64,000 nt of DNA from Rhizopus arrhizus (Eukaryota > Mucoromycota > Mucoromycetes > Mucorales > Rhizopodaceae), in contig JAKZZE010000003.1 in NCBI GenBank assembly GCA_024220505.1, forward strand, positions 1,798,001 to 1,862,000, in the 5' to 3' direction. The notes below the pieces were generated by a model. It was not told where the DNA came from and searched no databases. It was given only the letters and a program-made list of their open reading frames with translations. Both the position numbers and the translations under genes were made by a program. The number at the start of each line of letters is the position of its first letter. The stretch's first letter is position 1. This document shows, piece after piece, positions 1-11,677 of the stretch.

Positions 1-14
1 CAAAATAGATATAG

Positions 15-573
15 CATTGCCGAGTCTTAAACAACTTCAACACATGTATGGCTATTCTATCTGCATTTGATAATAGTTCAATTGGCCGCTTAAAGAAGAC
101 TTGGATGGTAAATAAGGTCTTACTGCAAACTTGTTCTCACTTTTATAAAATAGATGTGTAATAGAAATACAACTCAGACACTTGCCTCCATTCGTAAATT
201 GCTTGGCGCCAATCGTAACTTTGTAGAATACCGCGAAATCATTCACTCTGTCAACCCACCGTGTATTCCATTCTTGGGCATTTATCTGCAAGACTTGACT
301 TTTATTGAAGACGGAAACCCAGACTTCCTTCGTAAATCAAACAACTTGATTAATTTTGCAAAACGACAAAAGGTCGCTGAAGTGATCCGTGAACTGAAAC
401 AATTCCAATCCTTTGCTTACAATTTCCATACAATTCCTGAAATACAAGAATTTATCAAAGTTCAATTAGATCATGAGCATGATGTTGAACAATTATATGA
501 AAGAAGTTTACAGTTAGAACCAAGAGTCACCGAACAACCTGTTAGTATTTATCTCTCTGGTAATGTAATGTAG
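15..573 (+). CDS. RasGEF (Cdc25-type) guanine nucleotide exchange factor, C-terminal part
   Basis: This is the 3' end of a Ras-family exchange factor, which promotes GDP release from a Ras/Rap-type GTPase at membranes. The window opens inside an intron whose acceptor AG ends at 14. One exon runs 15-107, an intron 108-153 (46 bp) follows, and the last exon is 154-573. The joined product reads NNFNTCMAILSAF, SSIGRLKKTW, then LASIRKLLGANRNFVEYREI, NPPCIPFLGIYLQDL and FIEDGNPDF. These are the hallmark segments of the catalytic Cdc25 homology domain, including the helical hairpin that opens the switch regions. The protein ends soon after the domain. The N-terminal half (normally a REM domain and other modules) lies left of the window, so the target GTPase cannot be told. 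The family assignment is certain. Confidence 0.93.
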
Positions 574-922
574 CCTATCAACTCTCCCTTTTGTCAGTCC
601 TTTTTTTTTGTATCTAAAAACCCTTGAAGTAATCAATTATATGCTGTAACTTATAAAATTTTGTCAACAAAGAATATATAAACACATACACATAAAAAAA
701 TAAATAGCACTTGCCATAGCATTTTATAGTACATAATGTTGAGCTTTAAAAGGAGTGAACGCATAATATCCTTTTAGTTTCAGCGAACTAACTATGTCAT
801 AGACCATATATAAATCGTTGTTTCAGTAATATGAAGCTTCCCTCTTTTTTTTTGATATTTTATTTTTTTCTTATTGAAAAAGGCTGCTTTCTCTTTTTTT
901 TATTTTTTTTTCAAAGCAAAAA
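574..922. other. spacer between RasGEF and small ORF
   Basis: Non-coding, very AT-rich. It holds the presumed RasGEF 3' UTR, and T-runs at about 841-910 that look like the pyrimidine-rich leader of the next small ORF. No RNA gene seen. Confidence 0.5.
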
Positions 923-1267
923 ATGGATAGAAATAGCCAACAAGACAATTTTCATTATTTTACAAAGACCATCGACGATAAAAATCACTCTACAGAGGAT
1001 GAATGGATCAATATTATTCCAATTAATGCAGAATTACAGGAGCCAGCTTGGGAATCTGAACAAGATCAAGAAAGAGTAAATAAGATTACTACCATCATTT
1101 CGGATAGCTTGACAGCTAAAAGTAAATCGACAAACAATGCAGCTTTGTTAAAAAGCGACCTTTCTGAAAAGGAAATTATATCCTGCAAAGAACAAAATGC
1201 CACTGACAAACATTCTTTTGAAAAATCAAATATGCCCGGAGGATATCCAGTAAATGCAACAAAATAG
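923..1267 (+). CDS. small hydrophilic protein of unknown function
   Basis: An intronless 114-codon frame starts after a T-rich leader. I do not recognise it. The product is acidic and polar. An N-terminal section contains EDEWINIIPINAELQEPAWE and a QDQERV stretch, and the C-terminus reads SNMPGGYPVNATK. There is no signal peptide, membrane segment or cysteine pattern. The non-repetitive amino-acid use and the motif-like PAWE and MPGGYP segments favour a real gene over a chance frame. It lies between the RasGEF end and the convergent proteasome gene, with room for its own promoter. It could also be a chance frame; only homologues or transcripts would settle it. Confidence 0.45.
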   Translation: MDRNSQQDNFHYFTKTIDDKNHSTEDEWINIIPINAELQEPAWESEQDQERVNKITTIISDSLTAKSKSTNNAALLKSDLSEKEIISCKEQNATDKHSFEKSNMPGGYPVNATK

Positions 1268-1420
1268 CTTAGAAATAACAGTGTAAATAACCGCTTATTT
1301 GCAGATCAATCTTTAGAAATCAATATTTCCTTTTGTGCGAGTTTGTGTTTGTGCTTTTTTATTCTGCAAAGAAAAAAAGGGAAAATGGTAACAGGGAGAT
1401 GAATAATAGAGATAATACGA

Positions 1421-2374
<954 letters not shown>

Positions 2375-2469
2375 CTAAAGCGAAAAAAAAAAGTAAAATT
2401 AAAAGGGGGACGCGTATACGTGTACAACACTCAATAAGGTCATGACGGCATCAAGCCAGTCACATTTTT

Positions 2470-3130
2470 TTATTTTCTATAAACAGCTTGACACCGATCC
2501 ACAAAGGCTTGCAAGGTCATTTTTGACACTTCATCAAAAAAGACCGAAGAAGCTTGAGCATGAATAGGTGAAGCAAAGTCAAAAGATATACTGAAATCAA
2601 CCCAACATGTGGGATGATTCGCTGCTTCAGGTGTATTTAGTTTTGTACTTGGCACGTGTGGTGTAAACTTCCAAATGGTTGTCATGTCATTAAATAATGT
2701 ACTATCTGCAGCAACTGCCTAGATTCGGCTTTAATGATTTATGCTTTTTAGTTCAATGTTATATGTGAGCTTACTTTGACTAAATCAGGTCTTTTACAAG
2801 TCACTTTTGACATGTATTTTTCTTTAAATAATTTGAAGCCAATACCCAGTTCAGCTTTCATAATGTACTTGTTTTCGTCTATCTTGGTATTTGTGTATAC
2901 ATGAGAATGAGTACAAAAAGGTACAAATTGGTGATAATCATCTACATTGGATACAACATTATAAAGCTGATTTTGAGAAAAGCTAATATTTGATCAGCTA
3001 TAGTAACAGTGTAGTCTTAGACAACTCACTTTAATAATTTTCTTTCTGAATATCGTTTTTCTGTAGTTAATATATTGGGAAGGCTAAAGAAACGTCTATG
3101 CTGTTGTCTAATTGCAGGAATTACTGTCAT
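2470..3130 (-). CDS. COQ10: coenzyme Q-binding protein COQ10 (START/polyketide-cyclase fold)
   Basis: COQ10 is a mitochondrial inner-membrane lipid-binding protein needed for ubiquinone function and efficient synthesis. The reading begins MTVIPAIRQQHRRFFSLPN, an Arg-rich mitochondrial targeting sequence. An intron (2983-3029) follows and restores LYNVVSNVDDYHQFVPFC, the family's best-known motif. Later segments are KAELGIGFKLFKEKYMSKV, WKFTPH and HPTCWVDFSISFDFASPIHA, then a C-terminal helix VSKMTLQAFVDRC that closes the lipid cavity. A second intron lies near 2720-2775. The start was chosen as the ATG in frame with the presequence, because splicing at the alternative upstream AG would meet a stop. 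It lies beside the proteasome gene on the same strand. Confidence 0.93.
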
Positions 3131-4066
3131 ATTCCAATCTCTAGTAAAGAAAAAAAAAACAGGGGAAGGCACAGTTGGAAAATCATGTCCCCGCTGCGAG
3201 AGAAATTTTGTATAGCAATCGGATCTGGAATTGATCTTCAGAAATTTCCTGGTTTGATTTTTTTATGGATGAAAATTTTAATACAGTGCAAGCGGTGGAG
3301 TTTGTCGCGACAAATTCCACCGCTCGCAGCCTCTGGAGAACTCATTAGAAACATGTGTACGTCTAAAGGCGGCGCAAGATGAGGTTGAGGCTGAGCCCGA
3401 CAGATCTGAACTCAGAGCTGAACTAAGGTCAAAGTCTAACTCTGAATTCAGCCGTAAGTTCAGTTCTAAACATGCAAGATGATGTGTAGATGTCAGATAT
3501 CAATCTCTGTTTAATTCGGATGAAATAATTGAAATCTTTACCTTTTTTTTTAGTAAACAGAAGACAAGAAAGGATTGCTTCAAACTTTAAAGATCAATTT
3601 GTCAAAACAAGTTTAAATGTGTAGCATTTATATAAGTAACTAATCATCAGAAAATAAATTTTAATAAACATTATCTAATGTATAGATAAAAAATACAATT
3701 ATAAAAAAATCACAGAGTGTCACGCCCAGCATAGGTATTTCGGCATGTTAGGCCGTTTAAGCGAACCCCTTCTACGGTATATGTACTTTTTTTTTTTTTT
3801 TATTTTGATCACCTTCTATTTCCTCTAGCGTAAAATGATAATACAATGATCTTCATACGCTCAAATTTAAAAGTTTTCTGATCTGTGCTTTACAGAATTC
3901 GCATGGCAACTAGAGAATGACTTGTGCGTCTGTGTAACGATGTGACGTTAATGTTCTAATTGGTATTTGTGCTTGTGAAATACAATTCACTTTTTTCTTT
4001 CTTTCTTTCTTTAGACTTCCTTTCTCTCTCTCTTTCTCTCTCTCTCTCTTTTTTTTACACTTATAG
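3131..4066. other. intergenic region with GC-richer island and transposon-like signals
   Basis: No convincing gene. About 3170-3480 is noticeably less AT-rich than its surroundings and contains a near-perfect palindrome (3291-3324) and repeated CTGAAC/GTTCAG words (3405-3465). A second GC-richer block (3718-3785) is followed by a T-run and contains a CGGC/GCCG hairpin. The right end (4005-4055) is a polypyrimidine CT-tract typical of the promoter of the arrestin gene that starts at 4067. Confidence 0.5.
3291..3324. repeat. 34-bp near-perfect palindrome
   Basis: The left arm AGCGGTGGAGTTTGTCG and right arm CGACAAATTCCACCGCT are reverse complements apart from one base pair, with no spacer and a TGTCGCGACA core. 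GC content is far above that of the flanks. It could be a transposon-end junction, a protein-binding palindrome or a cruciform-forming sequence. Confidence 0.8.
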
Positions 4067-6398
4067 ATGACTGACCTATTTAAATCGAATGAAAATGAAT
4101 TTTATATTGAACTTAAACAGGAAAGATACTATTTCCCTGGAGAAGATATATCAGGTATAAAACAAAGTTAAACAAATTAAACTTTATATCAATGTTTATG
4201 TGCACACACGTTTTTTAGGCGACGTTGTATTAGACCTAAAAAAGTCAACAAAAACAAATAATATCAAAGTCAGTTTAGAGGGTTGTGCTGAAATAGGTGG
4301 AAGAACAATGACTATTTATTCAAAATCCATCTTTGTTGCTGAGCCACCTGAAGGAGAAAAATCATATTATTTGGATGCTTATACACATCGATTCCCATTC
4401 AAGATAAGTATTCCTTCATCATCAGATTGTATATTACCAAGTACATTAGAGGTAAGTAACATGTGGTTTGAAATAGAGAAAACATGATGATGACCCCTTG
4501 AGCTAGATTCCGAAATTATTAAAAGTGAGTTACAGGCTTGTAGCTGTACATAATAGACCTTTTGTTATTATGGAAAAGTTTTGCTCAACTGCTACAGAAC
4601 GCATAACCATATTGGAAGATATTAATGTAGAGAAAAATGGATTGGATAAAGAGCACAATCAAATAAGAGAACTTGCTTTAACTGGAGAAACTAGAAAAGT
4701 AAGAGTCGTTATCGCACTTGGAAAGCGTGCGGCCGTAAAAGGTATAAAGGAAAGCAAGAAAAGATATATATTAAGAATTAATTGATAATATAAAGGTGAT
4801 ACAATTCCTATAACAATAACCATTCATCATATCGGCGTTATGGTTAGAGATAAAGCCATCAAAGTACAACTGATAAGATATGTTTATTACGGAAAAAACA
4901 AGTAAGCAAAAATAATTTTACAAGCACAATTCATAGTATCTGACAATGATTAAACAGAGGCGAATTATTTGGACCAAAAACCTTATCTGAAACAACTGCA
5001 AACATTGAAATTTCAGGTCCTATCAGCTTTACAAAATCATTCAATTTGAAGCTGCCCATTCCTACCGCATCAGCTTGTCCTACAGTAGAGAACTCTTGTG
5101 ATGCATTCAGAATTGAATATTGCATTCGAGCTACTATTAATTTAAACGAGGAGAATCCACTCAGAAAAGAAGAGCCAAATGATATTGTTTGCTTCAATAT
5201 ACCATTCATCATAGGCACACACCCAAAGCTAGCTTTTAATATAGATGATGATGATGAAGTAGAGGAAGAAGTAGAGGTAGAGGAAACAGTTCAAAAAACG
5301 AGTGAAGCAAATTCAAGCAACTCTTCTGAATATGATCAAGTATTTGAGAAAATGAAAGAGTTAGAATTGAATTCAATTCCTTCCACCCCAGCATTATCAA
5401 ATCAAGAAAAACCGGAAGAAACGCCTGTTCCATCTCTAAAGTCTAATAGCCCTCGTGTTCCGAATGAAAAGGATTATAAGGGCATTAAACCATTATCAAG
5501 ATTACAAGAAACGCCTCCTGCAACCCCTACACCAACTCTTTCAAGCATGTCAAGCACTTCTCTTGTTCAATCTCCTGTTCAAGAAGCATTTAAAATGACG
5601 CCTGCCAATACACCTCCAATGCAACATCAAGTTACTGTCATATCACCACCTCTAGACCACTCTCCCATTTTTCCAGTTGAGCATTCAAAGCGAGAAAATG
5701 CGACATCAGATGTGTCACTAAATAGCAACGACTATCCATCTGCAGCGTCATCCATTCAAAGACAAGACTCTATGCGATGGGCTGTAAGAAGTGAAGACGA
5801 ATCCAGCTGTGCAAGCACTTCACCCACAGTCTCAAACAACTACTCACCCAAGAATAGTACAATATCTAGTACAATATCTAGTCCAACACCGAGTACACTA
5901 AGTAACAAACCGCGTCCTATACCAAGCAGCCCCATGCCAATGCCTTACTCACATAACAGTACGCCTATTGCTTTTTCAACGCCTCAGCTGGTGCCTAGTA
6001 CTCCAATGCCTGAAGCGGCAACCCACCACGTATTTCCCTCGCTTTACCCATCCCACTCTACTCCTAATAGCCAATTCCATTCATCCACAAGTCAGCCATC
6101 TTTAGGAAACTACCCAGGACCACCCAATGGACCACCACAATACAATTATCCTAACATGACCATGCCCTCTGCATTCCCCTCTTCAGAACAAGTTTATAAT
6201 CATCATCCTTTAAATCCAACGTACGCATATTACGGCCAAAATAATCACACTCCACCCAATCAAGGATACGGACATCATCATCATCCTTATCAAACTAGCT
6301 ATGGGCACAATCAACCTAGTAATGTATCTTTCCCAACGCCTTATGGCAACAGTCATCATCCCTCACCTCATCATTCTTCGTCATTTCATTCATCTTAG
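4067..6398 (+). CDS. arrestin-domain protein with long Ser/Thr/Pro-rich tail
   Basis: This is an arrestin-fold trafficking adaptor of the alpha-arrestin (ART/Rim8/PalF) class; these link membrane proteins to ubiquitin ligases. Exons 4067-4154, 4219-4451, 4507-4741, 4796-4901 and 4958-6398 join to a 700-residue frame. The N-terminal arrestin part has YFPGEDISGDVVLDL, IKVSLEGCAEIGGRT, HRFPFKISIPSSSDCILPST and YRLVAVHNRPF. The C-terminal part has IPITITIHHIGVMVRDKAIK, ANIEISGPISF and FRIEYCIRATINL, then FNIPFIIGTHP. An acidic run follows (about codons 335-350). The remaining tail of about 350 residues is rich in Ser, Pro, Thr and Asn, with His-rich repeats at the end. No PPxY motif is obvious in the parts I read, so the ligase partner is unclear. 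Confidence 0.88.
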
Positions 6399-6806
6399 AA
6401 GGTAGCATTTATTATTAAGAAACTCTTTTCTGTGTGATAATACGGAAGAAAAAAATAAAGAAAATGTATGAGTCAAAAAAAATGAAAGAAATAAAACCTT
6501 CCGAAACGTTTATGCGGACATAAAAAAATCGAATGTTTAAGGGTTCATTGTTTTAAATCATGATCTTTTTTCTCTCTTCTATAGCTATTTGTAATATATG
6601 ACTTTAGAGTAACAGCTTTGTAAAAGCAAGAAATCTCATCAAAAGCAAGAGAAAGTAAGGATAACAAGAGCGAGAAGTGCTTACAAAAAAATGGGCCGAT
6701 TTGATCAGTTTCAATCACCGCGTAGCTTATTTAAAAGGAACAAAATATTGTTATTTTGTTCTTGCTTTCAACACACACACATACACATATCTATATTCCT
6801 TTAACC
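6399..6806. promoter_or_regulatory. spacer and promoter of the small membrane protein gene
   Basis: AT-rich non-coding DNA. A TATTTAAAAG box-like sequence at about 6728-6737 and a CA-repeat at 6773-6788 directly precede the next start codon. No RNA gene was recognised. Confidence 0.35.
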
Positions 6807-7184
6807 ATGAGAGTTGTTAGCAACACAGATCAAGAAAACGCTTCAAACTATGCTATGAAGGGATTTGCTATAGGCATAGCTCAGTGGGCCAGTGTAGGTC
6901 TCTTTGCTTCTGGACTTTTGTATGCTTTCATGCCTTGGTATCGTAAAACTCAAACAGTAAACAAGGTAAATTCATATTATTACTTCTCTCTGTGTACCCA
7001 TTTTGACAAACGTTTATAGTTTTATATTGTCATGTGTTTTGGCTTAGGTGGAGGCGCCTACAAATCAGATAGATACATGGTTAACTTTGAACGTAGAGGA
7101 AGAGTTCAAACTTTAGACGACGAATTAAAGAAGAGATATGATATACTTTATGGAGGCAAGCCTTCACTAGAAAGCAAGGCTTAA
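6807..7184 (+). CDS. small two-helix membrane protein, possibly mitochondrial HIG1/Rcf-like
   Basis: Exons 6807-6965 and 7020-7184 (54-bp intron) give a 107-residue protein. It has two hydrophobic helices: GFAIGIAQWASVGLFASGLL (about residues 19-38) and FYIVMCFGLGGGAYKSD (about 54-70), separated by the basic loop PWYRKTQTVNK. A charged tail with RYMVNFERRGRVQTLDDELK follows. The two-helix layout with glycine-rich helices and a short basic loop resembles HIG1-type and Rcf2 N-terminal regions of respiratory supercomplex factors. I see no decisive motif, so the function is open. The gene is compact, with its own promoter upstream. Confidence 0.72.
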
Positions 7185-7387
7185 AAATGTGGAGATTGTT
7201 ATTTATAAATTGTACAGAAAGCAACCAAACATGTATGTATACATGAAAACCCTGAATCGCATTGTATACTCTCTTTCATTCAATAAACAAACACTTTTAT
7301 GACGTAATACTAAAATGTGTGAAACTATAAAATATGCTCTATACACGTAAAGTTATCTCTTTCTTTTCTCTTCGAAAAAAAATAAAA

Positions 7388-8753
7388 ATGGCAAATGATA
7401 ATGCTTCACACAAACCTTTGAATTTTATGACGTTTAATATTCGTCTTGATTACCATGAAAACACTGTAGTAGATGCGTTTGCTGCACCACCTGACAAGCA
7501 AGATCCTTTTGATCCCAAGGAGTTCTCTGGTGAACAGCCTTGGTCTATTCGAAAATGGAAAATAATGGACACCATCTTACTTTATTCACCTGATGTTGTC
7601 GCACTTCAGGCACATACAAAAATTATTCATATATCTTTGTATATTTCTAACACTCATCCATAGGAGCCTTTTATTCACCAAGTTTTGGATTTGGAAGCTC
7701 TTCTAGGTGAAGAGTACAAGTGGATAGGCGTTGGTAGAGATGATGGTGATAAAAAAGGGGAGCTTTGTGCCATTTTTTTTAAAAGGTATACATGTTTTAG
7801 TGTTCTCCGAACTTTCGCTTAAAACTCTATCTACAGTGAAACTTTGGCTGTTGAATCCTGGAAAACATTGTGGTTATCGGAGGTAGGACAAAGAGAAAAA
7901 AAAAAACTGGAACATTTAGAGTGCTTATCTACCTTGCACAGACACCAGAAAAAGTAGGAAGTATAGGCTGGGATGCAAAACAGACCCGTGTGGCAACACA
8001 AGCATTGTAAGAAAAAAGGATGACAATCATTAACTGCTTTTTCTTTGGTTTTCTTATTCCTATTTTAGATTCAAAAGAATAGAAGATAATGCCAAATTTA
8101 CAGTGTTCAATACCCATATGGATCATGTAGGGACAGTTGCTAGAGAAGAGTCATCAAAACTAATATTAAAAAGAGCAAGAGAAGCAAGCTCAGAAGGCCC
8201 TGTATTCCTAATGGGTGACTTAAATTCAACAGAAAAAGACCCTGCATTCCTTGTTTTAACTGGATCAAAATACAAGGACACAAAGAACGAAAACGATACA
8301 TTGGCAAATCTCCAAGAACTTAATAACGTATGTGCTTCAGCATCTGTCAACAAGACAGGTATTCCTATTCGAACAGCAGAAGGAAGTATCACACTGCCTA
8401 CACATCGTGTTGTACGACCCGGTAGAATCTTAGAGAATTTAAGAAAACAGCAACAAGAAGAAGGAGACATTTATTTTGAGAATACTAGCTATCAATTGAT
8501 GACTCGACTCAAATCTAAAGGCGCCTCTGGTACCCTTAGTGGCCCCTATGGCCACAGAAATACATTTACTGGCTTTAATATTGGCTTCGAAGATGAGGCA
8601 AGAGGACATGTTGTTATTGATTTCATCATGTCTTTACATGACGCTCATACAAAACTGCAAGTCAAACATTTTGCAGTTCTTCCTAATCAGTTTGATGATG
8701 GTCTCTATATCAGTGACCATCGTCCTGTACTTGCTAGAATTTCTTGGAATTGA
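7388..8753 (+). CDS. endonuclease/exonuclease/phosphatase-fold hydrolase
   Basis: This is a metal-dependent phosphohydrolase of the DNase I/EEP fold. Conserved motifs in order: LNFMTFNIRLDY (metal-ligand Asn region), DVVALQ|EPFIHQVLDL (catalytic Glu after the first intron), ELCAIFFKR, NTHMDHVG, GPVFLMGDLNSTEKDPA (the GDxN catalytic motif) and the terminal ISDHRPVLARI (SDH catalytic pair). At least four introns of 40-60 bp interrupt the first half, and the second half from about 8070 is one exon. An insertion of about 60 residues rich in Lys, Arg and Thr separates the GDLN motif from the final domain. No signal peptide is visible. The substrate cannot be deduced: family members act on nucleic acids, inositol phosphates or lipids. 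Confidence 0.88.
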
Positions 8754-8815
8754 AAGAGCGGTTATGATTAATAAAAGAAGTCAAAATTGATATCTAATAA
8801 CTGTATATATACTCT

Positions 8816-11174
8816 TTATAAACTCATTAACGGTGTGCGCTGAGATCCTTTTGGATATACAAGTAATGTGGCTAAGAACAAACCAAGAGTAATGCCTGTG
8901 AAAGTAATAAAATGAATGAGAAAAGATTTATATTCAGATAAAAATCTATCATTTACCAATTGAAGTTTCAATCATGACCAAAGCAAATCCTGCACCTTCG
9001 CTACCAGTTTCGTCCGTTTTACTAAACAAACCGAGTGCTGCTTTGACTCCTAGACCGCTTGGTAACAAATAAAATATACCCAACAACACTGCATCAAATG
9101 TCATCATGCCTGTAAACTTGGATATGATATTACCAACGAGAGCCACGCAAAATGCAGGAGCGATTTGCAAAATTTGAGAAGGAGCATGAGCCCAGCATGA
9201 TAGGGCGTAATTGATAATGTAGGAAGAGGAGGCGAAAGCTAGCATAATGGGCCATCGGGGAAACTTTGCTTTTAGATAGAGACAGAACGCGGTTCCAAAC
9301 AAAGGAACCAAGAAAAAGTTAAACCACTGTGATTCACTGGCAATACAGGTAGATACACTCGAAGCAAGTTTACATTGTTCTGATATGTCTGTAGTGGCAT
9401 TTTTATCTATGGCAAGATACAGGGACGAGCCGAGAGAGACACCATAGCCTAATAAAAATGAGTAGATGACAGCATAGACCATTCGAACAACGCCGTTTAC
9501 TAGCTGCCGTGAGACTAATTCAATGATGGCAATTATCATTGGATAGCCTGGAAGGACAACGATAAATGAAGAGAACGCAATAGGTATAAAGCAAAACCCA
9601 TAATACTGAAGCCCTCGAGCCACAAATCCAATCAAAATACACACAGTAATTTCCCAAATAGGCTGAAGACTTGAAACAAATGTGGAAAAAAGTTCATTGA
9701 CTGCAAAAAGCACTTGAAAAAAATGATTCTATTAGCTGACACACAATCTTATAATCAACTTCCTTTTTTGTGCTTACTTCCAAGAGCAGCAGCAATTCCA
9801 CCCTCTCTCCAGCGTCCTCCATAAAATAAAACACAGCCAGAGAAGGATGCAATTGAATAAATAAAAGGTTGAAGCCATCGAGGATAAATACTCGGTTGTT
9901 CATTCACTTTATCAATAAACTCCAAAGCTTCATCCACAGATACCTCTCCATAAGCTACCAATTTCTCTAATCGATAAATGTCACATAACCGATGCATATC
10001 AAAGCCAGGAGATTGACGAATGAAATGCGTTTCAGTTGTATGTGTTGTTGAGTCATAGAATGTCATGAGCATTACGCTCGGTATGTAGACATATTCTGCA
10101 TCCACACCCAAGGTATGGGAAACTTGTCTCATGGCATACTCCAGTCGATGCGCAGGACAGCCATACATGATCAGTGAACGGCATAGCTTACGCAAGAACT
10201 CTTGCTTTTGCAAAATATTGGCAATCTCAAATGTGATCCTAATTCGATCCTCTAATGTGATGGGCTCAAATTGTGAAGCAGTCGTCTGTAAACTATTGCT
10301 TGATGATCGACGAGATAAGGTAGATCCGTTGGACTTTTTCCGTTTTTCCAAGCTGGGAACCACATACTTGCTAGATGTGACCCCTGATAGCCAACTGACA
10401 GATCGAGGCCGTAGAGCGGGTCGCTTTAGTTTTGTGGGTGAATGCAAAGGCTCGTCGGGAGTATGGATAGGAAAGTTGTATAGAGAGGTTGGTTTCCTAT
10501 TCTTCAATGTGTCTTCATGCTTTTTTAGGAAAAAAGTTTAAACATAAAACATATTCTAGAAAGGGATAGCTAAACACATGCATACAAACCTTTGAATTTC
10601 GTCTCGACTTCTTTCTATTCTTTTCACCGCCATAACGTTGTGCTTCTAGTTTCATTAGACTTGCTAAAACACTGCCCCTGATGCCTTTAAAAGGCATCGA
10701 AAAGGAACGTGTTTCATCATCATGCTGAGCATTGTTATTGTACATGACGGAATCGACCGCTGTCGTAGACTTACCAGACTTCATGTTTAGCATGTTTTGA
10801 ACAAGGGTGGCTGATTCAACAACGTGCTCTTGAAATCGAATATGACGGTCCCGAGCTTGTGCTTGATCCATTGTAGCCTCAACCAAGCAAGTTGTGCCAG
10901 CATCAGTCAAACTCGTCTTGAGTTCCTTGACGATATCTCTTTCCTCTTCCATATCTGTTACATTACTCTCTTTTTTGATTATCTCTTCATCCTGTTGAAT
11001 GGATGATTCTTTAATGGGGTTATGACTAAAGATAGGATCGCTTGATTTCTTGGCATCGGTATTTTTGGATAACGTTTCTGAGCTTATAGAGACTTGATCA
11101 TCAATTCTAGTATTAAATTTGTTGGCACTGTTTTGTATGTTTTTACTATTCTTTTTCTTAAATAATCTGTTCAT
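8816..11174 (-). CDS. ThrE-type (DUF1212/Prm10-like) multi-pass transporter with long N-terminal extension
   Basis: Related to bacterial threonine/serine exporters and to the yeast pheromone-regulated membrane protein PRM10. The first part (11174 down to about 10590) is a hydrophilic, charged, probably cytosolic region. After a short intron comes the ThrE_1 domain: EFLRKLCRSLIMYGCPAHRL, YVYIPSVMLMTFYD, then helices with YSIASFSGCVLFYGG. After an intron near 9712-9778 come further helices, including GLQYYGFCFIPIAFSSFIVV and LPGYPMIIAIIELVSRQLVN, a short Cys-containing loop, and a ThrE_2-like half. A last small exon ends GLFLATLLVYPKGSQ and stops at 8816. About ten membrane helices in total. 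It probably exports amino acids or a related solute from an internal or plasma membrane (inference). Confidence 0.88.
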
Positions 11175-11677
11175 ATTAAAGCTCTTTTAAACAAAACAAA
11201 ACAAAAAGAGCATTTTTATTTATAATTCTCTATTTAAAAAAGAAGAAAAAGGAAAAAAAAAGAAAAGCAAGATGAGACCTAGATTGATGCAAGTGGTATA
11301 AAAGGAATTTTCTGTCAATCAAATAATGGCTTTAACGGTTGCATACAGGAAAAAACAACCGTATTTGTATTACAAATAGACACCAAATTTTCGGCAATCT
11401 CTCTTTCTGTTTCGATTAGATTTACTAGCTTCAATCTTGGATCAAAAAAATATGGAAATGATTGAACTTTCCATAAAAAAGCTTTCTCTGTCCCCTTTTT
11501 TTTATACTAAAGATAAATAAATAAATAAAAGAGACTAAACAAATGCAATACAAATGAAGAAAAAGAAAAAAAAACCGAGATAAGCTAAGGAATATTTACA
11601 TGCTTTTTATAACTTTTAATTCATTTTGACAATGTATTACAATAATATATGATCATCCCTGTAGGTTACAAGTATGT
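11175..11677. other. spacer between ThrE-like gene start and TFC3 stop
   Basis: Non-coding and A-rich; both flanking genes are on the minus strand. The 11175-11400 part is the presumed promoter of the transporter gene, with pyrimidine tracts on its sense strand. The 11500-11677 part is presumably the TFC3 3' region. No structure stands out. Confidence 0.4.

Noticed and set aside
8123..8470. Minus-strand frame opposite the EEP-fold enzyme
   Set aside because: Lies wholly within the conserved coding exon on the opposite strand; no homology.
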